Virus record (IMG/VR): IMGVR_UViG_3300005253_000258
Coordinates: 1 to 49,299 of that record
Direction: 5' to 3' (one strand)
DNA: 49,299 bases
Source: a virus
Below are positions 1 to 8,600 of this stretch, piece after piece; positions within the stretch are counted from its first letter, which is position 1, and each line of letters starts with the position of its first letter. The notes under the pieces are model-generated. The model saw nothing but the letters and a program-made list of their open reading frames with translations, searched no databases and was not told the origin of the DNA. The position numbers were made by a program, and so were the translations under genes.

Positions 1-779
1 CTAAGAACCCCCCTCCCAGGATTACCTTTGGATTTTTTTATCCTGACTAACGGCTAATTCGTGGTGGACTGCCCTCCTTGTTTCGCTATCCCCTTCCCTT
101 AACTCAATTCATCCCTGATTCCTTCTCTCTTCTTGATGCCCATTCCTGCCCTCTAATGAGAGTTTGCTCCCTTTCTCTTTGGCCGGGTTTGTCCCCGGGG
201 AAAAGTTTTCTACTGCCTGAAAGAATGGAATTTCTTCTACTTGACAAATGGTTTAGCTTAGATTTACACTTGACAATTGAGGGGTTGCTGTTGCCAAAAG
301 CAGTTACGTAGGTGGCATCGGTGGTCCGACTTTCAGCTAGCAACCCCTTTACTCCGCATTATTATCGAGCTCATACTCCTGGATGCCGGCTGATGATGAC
401 TGCTTGTTGGCTCCCTTGCCCTTAGCATACCGGTGTCTTAGTATAAATAGAAGAGAACATCCTTCTTATTTATTATTTTATCTGACCAGGTCGGAACTCT
501 TCTTTGGATGATGTCGGTCCCAGAGTACCCCCTTTACCCTCTGTCTAATAAGCCTCGAAGGGGGGGTATGCCCGCTTTGAAAAGGATAGGGGTGTAGTAT
601 AGGTCTACATAGACATTTTTTGCCAAATTCGAAAAAGCTAATCTAGCAGAAGCCGAGTAGTTAACGGCAGAAACTTTATGAGGTGGGCTGGCACTGAAAA
701 GGGGAATTAATAGCTGGTTAATTCCCCACCAACATTTTTCACAAAAAACCAAAATTGCGAAACACAATAAGGAGAAGGC
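1..779. other. Gene-free leader region
   Basis: I see no convincing gene in this stretch. The open frames on both strands are short, have no good ribosome site and no recognisable composition. It holds a direct repeat of ACTTGACAA (239-247 and 268-276, 29 bases apart), a small palindrome at 603-614 and a perfect inverted repeat at 701-727. It may be the left end of the phage unit or a control region upstream of the packaging operon; that is inference. Confidence 0.5.
701..727. repeat. Perfect 10-bp inverted repeat
   Basis: The arms GGGGAATTAA (701-710) and TTAATTCCCC (718-727) are perfectly complementary around a 7-base loop TAGCTGG. A loose T-run follows (736-739), so it could be a terminator, or an operator ahead of the first small gene at 780. 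The sequence does not decide between these. Confidence 0.6.
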
Positions 780-863
780 ATGGGTGAGACAGGGGTTGGG
801 GCATTAGCGATAGGGATACTATTAGTTTTACTGGCATGGGAATACATGAGGCCGAAGTTATAG
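780..863 (+). CDS. 27-residue single-pass membrane peptide
   Basis: A 27-residue frame begins with ATG 780 after a good ribosome site (AAGGAG, 769-774). Its middle is a hydrophobic run (ALAIGILLVLLAW) that could span a membrane, followed by a short charged tail (EYMRPKL). No family is recognised. It lies just upstream of the small terminase and is the first of several tiny hydrophobic products around the terminase genes. The ribosome site and the hydrophobic pattern support it as real, but its small size keeps confidence moderate. Confidence 0.45.
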   Translation: MGETGVGALAIGILLVLLAWEYMRPKL

Positions 864-891
864 GAAGCAGAATAGAAGGGGATATTGAGAA

Positions 892-1491
892 ATGGGAGCA
901 CCCAGGGATGGTGGGTTAACGCCAAAAGAGCAAGCATTCAGTCTTAACTACTTCAAGACGAATGGGAAGAGGCCTGGACTATCTGCTATGCTAGCGGGGT
1001 ATCCGTCGAAGAGTGCTGGTGCTCATGCCACGGAGATTTTACAGAGGCAGAGGGTAAAGGACTATCTGAGGAAACTATGGGAAGCTGCTGAGAGTCCCAT
1101 AGTTATGTCGGTCAGGGAGAGGAAAGAGAAGCTATCTTTGATAGCCCGGGGTATGGTAGGCGATTGCGTAGATGAAGGGGGCAACATAGACTGGGGTGCC
1201 GTAAAGGAGATGCCGGCGGTAAAGGAAGTCACCATTGAGGAGAGAGATATTGGTGAGGCAACATTACGGACAATCAGGGTAAAGTTACTCAATCCGGTAG
1301 AATCCATTCATGAGTTGAATCTTATGGAGAAGTTATACCGGACTAATGAGCAATCGGTGAACATCAACCCGACCTACAATTATTTTGTAACTGATGGCAC
1401 AGTGGTTGAAAAACTTGGTCGGATAGGTGAGAGGACTCAGAAAGAAATTGCCCTTACTGGGGGAAAGGTAGAAGAGGGAGAAAGACTATGA
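892..1491 (+). CDS. terS: Terminase small subunit
   Basis: This 199-residue protein looks like a small terminase of the Terminase_2 type, which binds phage DNA and directs it to the packaging motor. The N-terminal part (residues about 10-65) has the family pattern: LTPKEQAF, a helix, then MLAGYPSKSAG, and a leucine-rich helix ending in VKDYLRKL. The middle is a helical oligomerisation region and the tail is charged. It is followed within 400 bases by the large terminase, as expected. The stop overlaps the next small ORF by ATGA. The ribosome site AAGGGG lies about 10 bases before the ATG. The second module has an unrelated-looking counterpart at 43345. Confidence 0.85.
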   Translation: MGAPRDGGLTPKEQAFSLNYFKTNGKRPGLSAMLAGYPSKSAGAHATEILQRQRVKDYLRKLWEAAESPIVMSVRERKEKLSLIARGMVGDCVDEGGNIDWGAVKEMPAVKEVTIEERDIGEATLRTIRVKLLNPVESIHELNLMEKLYRTNEQSVNINPTYNYFVTDGTVVEKLGRIGERTQKEIALTGGKVEEGERL

Positions 1492-1637
1492 ATTGGATAA
1501 GACCCAGTGTAATCACTCTGTTATCTCTAGCTATGGTATCAGGGTTCTTCATGGGGAAAATAGCTGGTGATGTATTCGTGCCTTTTGCCACTGGTCTGAT
1601 AGTGTTCTGGTTCAAGTCCAGGGATGATAAGAAATGA
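1488..1637 (+). CDS. 49-residue membrane protein
   Basis: The start codon overlaps the stop of the small terminase (ATGA), so translation is probably coupled. The product has two hydrophobic stretches (SVITLLSLAMVSGFF and VFVPFATGLIVFWF) and ends in the charged tail KSRDDKK, like a small two-pass membrane protein. Holins have this general shape, but so do many small phage membrane proteins, and no lysis partner is seen nearby. Function is unknown. Confidence 0.5.
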   Translation: MNWIRPSVITLLSLAMVSGFFMGKIAGDVFVPFATGLIVFWFKSRDDKK

Positions 1638-1744
1638 AGAACGCTTTATGGACTCTACTGGTAGGTCTAATCCTGATAGGAGCTACTCTCGGCGCTGCTG
1701 GTTTTGCAGTGCAAAAGTTTCCAGAGTTTTTCTGTGGAGGGTAA
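1634..1744 (+). CDS. 36-residue hydrophobic peptide
   Basis: This frame overlaps the stop of the preceding membrane gene by four bases (ATGA) and starts MKNALWTLLVGLILIG, a short basic end followed by a membrane-length hydrophobic run. The tail is KFPEFFCGG. It could be a single-pass membrane peptide. Coupled overlaps on its 5' side and close spacing to the next frame support translation. No family is recognised. Confidence 0.4.
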   Translation: MKNALWTLLVGLILIGATLGAAGFAVQKFPEFFCGG

Positions 1745-1745
1745 T

Positions 1746-1853
1746 ATGAAAGAAATACTAAGAATACTCAGGGCATACAAAAAGTCAAGGGTTGGATTGA
1801 ACAAACGATTCAGGAGAGACCAACGCCTTTTCCTTAAACTTAACGGAGGGTAA
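1746..1853 (+). CDS. 35-residue basic peptide
   Basis: This small frame is very rich in lysine and arginine (KKSRVGLNKRFRRDQR). The bases before it (GGAGGG, 1735-1740) give a good ribosome site, and its last codons (GGAGGG) in turn give the ribosome site for the large terminase at 1854. It may exist mainly to couple translation into the terminase. No family is recognised. Confidence 0.4.
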   Translation: MKEILRILRAYKKSRVGLNKRFRRDQRLFLKLNGG

Positions 1854-3089
1854 ATGGCTGTAGACTTTTGTCTGACCAGGGTATTCAACGAGACTCTGGA
1901 TGCCTGGCTGGAGGGTAAGCGCCGGGTACTACATCAAGGTGGCACATCAAGTACAAAGACGTACAGTATATTGCAGCTCCTAAAAATGATAGCTGAGGAA
2001 GCAAAAGAGCTACTTCTTATTACAGTGGTATCCCAGTCCCTTCCTCACCTGAAGCTTGGAGCTATAACGGACTTTTTTAATATATTGGGTGAGACTCCAG
2101 ACAAGAACAACCCTAACTGGAGAATGACCGATTTTATATATCAGCGACCAGACTGGAAGGGAAAGGTTCAGTTCATGGGTGCTGAAGACCCGGGCAAAGC
2201 AAGTGGACCGCGAAGGCAAGTTCTCTTTATCAATGAGGGGAATAATGTGCCATGGGTAACTGCTAGGGCTCTTGATGTTAGAACAGATATATTCACCATT
2301 GTTGACTGGAATCCAGTCGGTGAGTTCTGGGTGCATGAGTATCTATCGGGTTCTGATGTAATACCGGGTTGGATTCACGACAGGGAAAATAACGCCTATG
2401 TTCATAGTACCTATCTGGATGCCAATGTTAATGGGGTAAGTGTTCTCCCTCAATCTGTTATTGATAGGATTGAGGCCAATAAGAATGACCCGAACTGGTG
2501 GCGTGTCTTTGGCGAAGGGCTTACTGGTAAAATAGAGGAACTGGTACATCCTAACTATGAAACAGTTGACAAACTACCTGATGGCTATTATTTTTACGGA
2601 CTGGACTTCGGTTTCTCTAATGACCCTACCGTTCTAACTAAGCATTGTTTCATAGGTGATGCTCTTTATAGCCAGGAGTTGCTTTACAAAGTAGGTATGA
2701 CTAATGATGCCATAGCCCGGCAGATGGATTTGTTAAAGGTGGGTAAGTTCAGTGATGAGATTTGGGCTGACTCCGCAGAACCGAAGAGTATCAAAGAGAT
2801 AGCCGATAAGGGATTTTATATCAATCCTTGTGAGAAGGGACCGGGTAGCGTAGAGTACGGCATCCAAAAGGTCAACCAGTTTCGGCAGTTCTGGACTAAG
2901 GATTCAATTAACTGTACCAAAGAGCAGGATAATTACCGGTTTATCAAGAAGGTAACCGATGGTGGTAGAGAATATATCTCTGACGACACCACCCACTTTT
3001 TCAGTCACGGTATGGATTCCCGGCGCTACGCAGTAATGTCTCACGTGCCTTTGTATACAGGGCGACTAGCACCGGCAGTGAATTATTAG
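1854..3089 (+). CDS. terL: Terminase large subunit (Terminase_3-like)
   Basis: This 411-residue protein is the DNA-packaging motor: an N-terminal ATPase that pumps DNA through the portal and a C-terminal RNase H-like nuclease that cuts the concatemer. Visible motifs are a Walker A-like loop GGTSSTKT (29-36), a Walker B strand VLFINEGN (123-130) and the post-Walker segment IVDWNP (149-154). Nuclease-type acidic residues are D251 in GLDFGFSNDP, D305 in IWADSAEP and D388 in HGMDSRR. This pattern fits the Terminase_3/PBSX XtmB group. Length is typical. The start ATG follows GGAGGG at the end of the preceding frame. The large terminase of the second module belongs to a different family. Confidence 0.93.
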   Translation: MAVDFCLTRVFNETLDAWLEGKRRVLHQGGTSSTKTYSILQLLKMIAEEAKELLLITVVSQSLPHLKLGAITDFFNILGETPDKNNPNWRMTDFIYQRPDWKGKVQFMGAEDPGKASGPRRQVLFINEGNNVPWVTARALDVRTDIFTIVDWNPVGEFWVHEYLSGSDVIPGWIHDRENNAYVHSTYLDANVNGVSVLPQSVIDRIEANKNDPNWWRVFGEGLTGKIEELVHPNYETVDKLPDGYYFYGLDFGFSNDPTVLTKHCFIGDALYSQELLYKVGMTNDAIARQMDLLKVGKFSDEIWADSAEPKSIKEIADKGFYINPCEKGPGSVEYGIQKVNQFRQFWTKDSINCTKEQDNYRFIKKVTDGGREYISDDTTHFFSHGMDSRRYAVMSHVPLYTGRLAPAVNY

Positions 3090-3098
3090 GAGATAGAT

Positions 3099-3137
3099 AT
3101 GGGAAGACACCCAGATAAAAAGAAGCCTAAGAAATAA
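3099..3137 (+). CDS. Possible 12-residue lysine-rich peptide
   Basis: A minimal frame (MGRHPDKKKPKK) sits between the large terminase and the portal, preceded by AGGAGATAG. It may simply be a translational bridge to the portal. It is reported because the ribosome site is good and the spacing is tight, but it is too short to be sure. Confidence 0.2.
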   Translation: MGRHPDKKKPKK

Positions 3138-3147
3138 GGGAGTGTCT

Positions 3148-4902
3148 ATGACTACTTTGGCTACAACATCATTGGACAAAACTAAAAACCGTATGACAGA
3201 ACTAAAATCTCTGCATGACCGGATGGATAGGACAAGGGATAGAGTCTACAACACCCCCTATGTGATGCCTGACCTGGCAGACCCAACGCATAAGATGGAT
3301 AATGTCATCAGTGTGACTATGCCCTATGGTGCTATCATAGCGAATACCGTTATCAATGACCTGATGACCTCTTTCCGACAGACTATCGTTAGCGGTAGTA
3401 TCTCGGCAAAAACTCAGAGACTTATTGAGGGGTTCATTGATGATAATCGGGAAGAGGCAGATGAGAGGTTAGCTAATAGTAATTGGCATGCTACCCTTTT
3501 TGAGATTTGGTGTAGTCATGTCTGCATCCGAAGTTATATCGGTGTCCGGTGGGTATCTCAGATTATAGACGGCAAGTATGTCATAGATGTTAAGCCGATT
3601 GATATGCGTTACGCCCCTTGGGAGTATGGGAATGATGGGTTAAACTGGATGGCTCCCATTAGCTTCCGCACAAGGGCAGAACTTGAGGCTCAGTATGCTG
3701 AGGTAATCAAAGAAAAGAAGGTTAGCCTAAGTGGTGAAAGCACTCAGCTTTTTGAGGTCAGGGATTACTGGGACTCTGCAAAGAAAGAACTATGGATTAA
3801 CAAAGTTCTTGCTCTGGAGCAGAAGAACCCACTTGGCGAAGTGCCTTTTGTTATTGGAGCGCCGGCTACGGGTTTTATGCTCAGAGATGAAAAATACATT
3901 GAACATGATGCTGAGGATATACTTTATCTCATCAGGGGCGTTCTTGATGAGATGAACAGAACGGCATCCATAGAGCAAACAAAGGGTGCTGAGACAATCA
4001 GGCCACCCTATGAGCAACTAACAGATAAGGTACCTGATAGCTCGCCAGCGGACGCACCACCCACGACAAGCCAGACGAAAAAGGCTCAGAAGGATTTAGG
4101 ATGGAAGCTACTACAGACTCCTGACATCAATAATGCTTTTCTCACTGGCCGTGCTGACCTAGCCAAAGTATTGCAGATGGGTGGCGTTAATGATATTGAC
4201 CTTGGTAATGTCAGCCAGACGGTATCGGCCGTCTGGATTACGGCTCAAGCAGGTATAAGAAAGAAGTTCAGTGGGCCACGACTGAAGGCGATTACCCAAG
4301 GAGACCAGCAGCTAGCCAGGATGATGATAAGGCAGACACAAAATGCTGTTGAACTTGAGGAAGGTTCGCCTGATATAGTTGTTGGTGGTATGGGTAGAAA
4401 GAGAACGTACGCGGCTGATAAGCTAGGTGACCCGAAACAGTACGCTATAAGAATTGAGCTAAGGTCACAGAGCAAGACTGAAGAGATAGCTAACCTTGTC
4501 CAGTTCGAATCGGCACCTGACTTACCGTATGAATGGAGATTGGAACACATACTTGGGGCAAATGACCCCAGAGAGATAATCAGGATGAAGGCTAATGAAG
4601 ATGCTTTAGAATTAGACCCTGCTCAAAAGTTCGCTGATTTAGGCCTAAAGCTGGCGAGGGAAGCCGAAGAATCACAGGACGAACAAGAAAAAGATGTTTT
4701 GAATTTGCGTTCTATGATGAATATAGAAAGAGCAGTTACTATACTCAAGCAGAGACTTCAGCCAGCACCACTACCAGAAGGGGAACCCAAGCTGAAGCCA
4801 TCCCCCAAGGGTAGCCCACGGCCTCTTGTGGATATGCCGAGTCTATTAGGTCCCGGTGACCAAGCACTCCCGAGACAGCAAGAAGAGGTTCCAGCCGTAT
4901 GA
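3148..4902 (+). CDS. Portal protein
   Basis: This protein of about 584 residues is the predicted portal, the dodecameric ring at one capsid vertex through which DNA enters and leaves. It follows the large terminase and shares blocks with the second portal at 46552: ILYLIRGV followed by an EQT segment, DIDLGNVSQ and the proline-rich tail APLPEGEPK. The C-terminal part is helical and the last 60 residues are proline-rich and probably disordered. A GTG at 3142 is in frame, but it directly abuts the ribosome site AAGGGAG, so ATG 3148 with normal spacing is the better start. The stop overlaps the HNH gene by ATGA. Confidence 0.85.
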   Translation: MTTLATTSLDKTKNRMTELKSLHDRMDRTRDRVYNTPYVMPDLADPTHKMDNVISVTMPYGAIIANTVINDLMTSFRQTIVSGSISAKTQRLIEGFIDDNREEADERLANSNWHATLFEIWCSHVCIRSYIGVRWVSQIIDGKYVIDVKPIDMRYAPWEYGNDGLNWMAPISFRTRAELEAQYAEVIKEKKVSLSGESTQLFEVRDYWDSAKKELWINKVLALEQKNPLGEVPFVIGAPATGFMLRDEKYIEHDAEDILYLIRGVLDEMNRTASIEQTKGAETIRPPYEQLTDKVPDSSPADAPPTTSQTKKAQKDLGWKLLQTPDINNAFLTGRADLAKVLQMGGVNDIDLGNVSQTVSAVWITAQAGIRKKFSGPRLKAITQGDQQLARMMIRQTQNAVELEEGSPDIVVGGMGRKRTYAADKLGDPKQYAIRIELRSQSKTEEIANLVQFESAPDLPYEWRLEHILGANDPREIIRMKANEDALELDPAQKFADLGLKLAREAEESQDEQEKDVLNLRSMMNIERAVTILKQRLQPAPLPEGEPKLKPSPKGSPRPLVDMPSLLGPGDQALPRQQEEVPAV

Positions 4903-5453
4903 CGACAATTGGCGAAATAAGAAAAGCAAGGGAGATTGGCAAGACAGAGCATGGTAATTTTATCTGGCAAGCCTGTGCAGATTGCGGGAAAGAGCGCTGG
5001 GTTAAGTTTAATAATGGGCAAGCCAATCACTTTCGATGCCGTTCTTGTGACCGCAAAATCAGGAGTAACTATAGGGGAGGGCGTATAGCTGACCCTCATG
5101 GTTATACTAGAATTAGACTTCAGCCTGAGGATTTCTTTTATCCAATGGTAAAGCGTGGCGGTTATGTCTCTGAGCACCGCCTTGTCATGGCTGAGCATCT
5201 TGGTCGTTGTCTACAGAGTTGGGAAATTGTTCATCATAAAAACGGAATAAGAACTGATAACCGAATTGAGAATTTGGAATTGACTACAATCGGTTCTCAC
5301 ATAAGAGAACATCATAAGGGATATCAAGATGGTTATCAGAAAGGATTGTATGATGGTCATGAGGTAAGAATAAAACAACTTGAGCAACGAGTAACATTAT
5401 TGGAATCTGAGAATGTATTGTTAAAGAGTCTACAACCCACGGAGATGCGATGA
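4899..5453 (+). CDS. HNH homing endonuclease, family A copy 1
   Basis: This 184-residue protein is a free-standing HNH endonuclease. An N-terminal zinc ribbon (C26/C29 and C47/C50) is followed by the pattern GYTRIRL, DFFYPM, SEHRLVMAEHLGRCL, then VHHKNG (H112, H113) and N121/N125. These are the usual metal-binding and catalytic positions of an HNH fold. The C-terminus is a coiled coil (LEQRVTLLESENVLL). The start overlaps the portal stop and the stop overlaps the next start, both as ATGA. Close relatives lie at 17568, 40355 and 48276. Such genes usually spread themselves and are not needed by the phage. Confidence 0.9.
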   Translation: MTTIGEIRKAREIGKTEHGNFIWQACADCGKERWVKFNNGQANHFRCRSCDRKIRSNYRGGRIADPHGYTRIRLQPEDFFYPMVKRGGYVSEHRLVMAEHLGRCLQSWEIVHHKNGIRTDNRIENLELTTIGSHIREHHKGYQDGYQKGLYDGHEVRIKQLEQRVTLLESENVLLKSLQPTEMR

Positions 5454-5641
5454 TGCCGACAAAGTGGTCTGTTAATAAAGCCATTGAATCTCTACGGACT
5501 CTAACTAACCCATTCGAGAAAGCAGGTATTCAGAACCCTGCCCAGAAACCAAAGCTATCTGAGGTTATTGACGAGGTGGCGGTTAGCGGAAATCGTGAGG
5601 AGTTAAATGGTTCAAGCCGAAAAGAAAATACAACTCCCTGA
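5450..5641 (+). CDS. 63-residue protein before giant gene
   Basis: This small frame starts within the HNH stop (ATGATG) and runs 35 bases into the giant gene. It is hydrophilic, with an N-terminal helix (NKAIESLRTL). No family is recognised. In the second module a 41-residue frame holds the same place (48863), also beginning with a proline-lysine motif (MPPK here versus MMPTK), so the pair may be positional counterparts. Sequence similarity is weak. Confidence 0.5.
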   Translation: MMPTKWSVNKAIESLRTLTNPFEKAGIQNPAQKPKLSEVIDEVAVSGNREELNGSSRKENTTP

Positions 5642-8600
5642 AGAAGAGCAAATCAAGAAGCTAGTTACTAAGGCAGAAATCGGCCCTCTCGAAGAGAGAA
5701 CTTTTGCCACCGACCTCCAGTTAGAGATGCTGCGTGAGGCTCGTGATGCAGGAACTCTCTCTCAGAAGACTATAACTACTCCTATCTTCCTCACTCCCTC
5801 TCAGGCTACTCGATTGGATTTTGATATAGAAGAGGGTGAGTTTATTAGGATAGAACCTAGTGCGGTAGGGGAAGAGGCTACTTTTAGTCTTGTTACTCCT
5901 GAAGGTATAATGGAACCTCAGCCCCTTGCTCTGCCAGAACCTCAACTCTTTCCTTTGACTGAAGTTCCTCCTGTTGAAGCACTCCAGTCATTATTCCCAG
6001 AGAGGTTTGAGGCTGGTGAAACGCCTCAGATGGTCTTTGAATCACTAGGGGTTCTAGTCCAACAGCAACCTGTAGAATTGCTCGAGCAACTTGTTGCTAA
6101 GGGCAGGACTCCTGAAGTTGAGCTATTGATAAATACCTACTTCGATGTCCAACCTGGAGATATCGACAGGCTCTTTGCGGAAATGCCTGATGCAGAAGCT
6201 AGGTTATTCCGGGAAGCCCTGCCCCTGTTGATTACTGACAGAAATAAAGACGCTATGCTCACTTACTTCTTTGAGAACCCTGAAGCATTAAGAAGGAACT
6301 TGATAGGAGTTGGAAGGAACTCTAGTACGGTAGCCCTTGTAAAATCACTGTACCCAGAGATTACAGACAAGGGTATGAGTCAGTATTTTAATCCTAGAGT
6401 ACCCGGGACAGTTGAGGGTGTTGACCCTACTGCTCTGGGTGCGTTACCTACTAAAACTTGGCTCGATAAAGTCAAGGAGGTTATAGAAGACCCGTTACAA
6501 CTGATTCCCTTTGTCGCTAGTGGTGCGGAGATAGTTGAGTTAGGGCGGTTAATGAAAACCGCTAAGGACTTAGAAGATGGGAAAGAAGTTAGCGAGGAAG
6601 ATTTATTAGCTCTTAAAGCGTATGTTGCCCGAGCCACCATGGATACGACCTGGGGCTTCGAGGTAGCCGATGTAATAGCCCAGATAGTTCCTTTCGCTGG
6701 AGAGTTTATTGCAACTGGTGGCATATTCTCTGCCGGCAAAACAGCGGCCGCAAAAGCTGGAGAGCAGGCTCTAAAAAGAATAGCCACCAGAACAGGCCTT
6801 AGAATCCTAGAGGGAAGGCTGGCTAAGTTTGCGGCGAGAGAAGTAATCCCAACAATAGTCGGTGGTACTCTGAGAGCGCCAGTAGCAGGTGTTACTAGAA
6901 TACCAGCAGCTACCTTAGAGAAACAATTACAGGCAACCCTTACTGGAGATGAGGAATCGGTTTTTGAGAGTGCCGTAAAAGCGTTTGGTGAACAATGGGT
7001 TGAGGTAGTCAGCGAAAGCACCGGTGGTTTATTCGCTCCATTAGCTGCCTCCATCAAAGGTCAACTGATAAAGGCGGGATTGTTCAGGGCTTTTATTAAA
7101 GCTAATCCAGGCAAAAGCCCTAACGTTCTAAGAAGAGTTTTTGAGAAGGCAGGCTATAACGGTGTTATAGGAGAGATGCTGGAAGAAAGGGTGGCTGATG
7201 TCGGACACGGTATTTTAGAACCTCTGGGGTTAAGTGACCAGAAGTTCAGTATCCCCTCTGTTAGACAGTTGACAGTAGAACTGGCAGCCTTCTCTGTTCC
7301 CGGGGCTGCTGCCTTAGCGATACAAAAAACACCGGCACTATTCGAGAAGTTATCCCCCAAGGTAAAGAAAGCATTAGCCGATGCTGTTGAAGAAGGTAGG
7401 GCAAGACCTGAGCGTGGTGCAGTTGAGATACCTGGGGAAAGACCTGAAGGTGAAGCGCCTTTAACTGAGGCACTCATCACTGATGCCGAAAGCATAGTTG
7501 CCCAAGCTGAGACAGTAGCTCCTGATAATGCTCAAGTCAAAGAGATGAGAAGGCTGGTTGATGAGGCGAAGGTTCAAACAGGGGATACCCAGAGAAAAAC
7601 TCTTATCAAGATTGAGGCTGTTGAGGATGAGGTAAGAGAAATTGCTGGAGTACCTAAAGTTGGAGAGCCTGTGGTAGAAGTAACTATTCCTAAACTTATA
7701 TCGGACCCTAGTGGGACAGTAGCACAAGCACGACCTACAGCTGATTTCTTCCCTGAGATAAAACCCACAACCAAGTTACCAGTTGAAACAGAATTAAGAG
7801 TAACTATAAAGGCTGTGGGAGAAAGGCAAACATCATTTTGGGCACAGGTGCATTCAAGGGGTGTAAGGTCTAATACATATCTTAGGATAGATAAAGAAAG
7901 TGTTCTTGTAGGCAAGGAAACGGCAGAGGGCACTGAACTTGCTGGGGAACTTGTTTTCCATGGGGCAATTGTTAGGGAGCAGTTGGCGAGGCAAAATGTA
8001 TTATTAGGCGAATTACAAGTAGTAAAAATTAAACCCCAACCCCCAGTAACCCCTGAAGAGGTAGCCAGACCCGAACCTGGTGCCCCTGAAGCTGGCATAC
8101 AGCCTTCGATGATTGAGGGTATCCCTGCTGAGGAGGTCAGACCTCCAGGTAAGGGCAAGATACTCCAGGTTTCAATGGATGACCAGCTAAAACTTCAACA
8201 GGCCAGGCAAGCCGCCGAGGAAGCGCCTCCTGAAGTGAAAGAGGCTTACAATACTCAGGCAGAGATAGAGGGGTTGAAGGTCACTCACCAAATGGACCCG
8301 GTGGCACAGAAGCGTGTCTTTATCGGCAAGGACAAGCGGGGAAGAGACCAGTATAGAGGATTGGATTTCTTCATCTCTCTGAAAGAGCAGTCCTTGCCTG
8401 AATACTTTACCATCAAACAGGCCAAGATGCTGAACCCTGCCCTTATTGTAGATTTATACACTCAGCCAGGCACTCCCCAATTTAATAAAGTCCCCAGGGA
8501 TGTAGCCCTTGACCAGATGACCAAAGAGTTTAATATGACCCCCGATGAGATAGCTGACAGGGTTATGGGTATCCGCCAAGAGAATCGGAGAATTAAAGAA

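Noticed and set aside
78-343. Overlapping open frames on both strands in the leader region
   Set aside because: Neither has a good ribosome site, and the composition is not protein-like. I treat the region as non-coding.
534-937. Minus-strand frames near 0.5-0.9 kb
   Set aside because: They run opposite the small membrane gene at 780 and the small terminase start, with no ribosome site or recognisable motif.
6380-8158. Long minus-strand frames of 225 and 194 residues
   Set aside because: They lie opposite the giant gene and have the low-complexity Ser/Thr/Pro look of antisense shadows. No ribosome site supports them.
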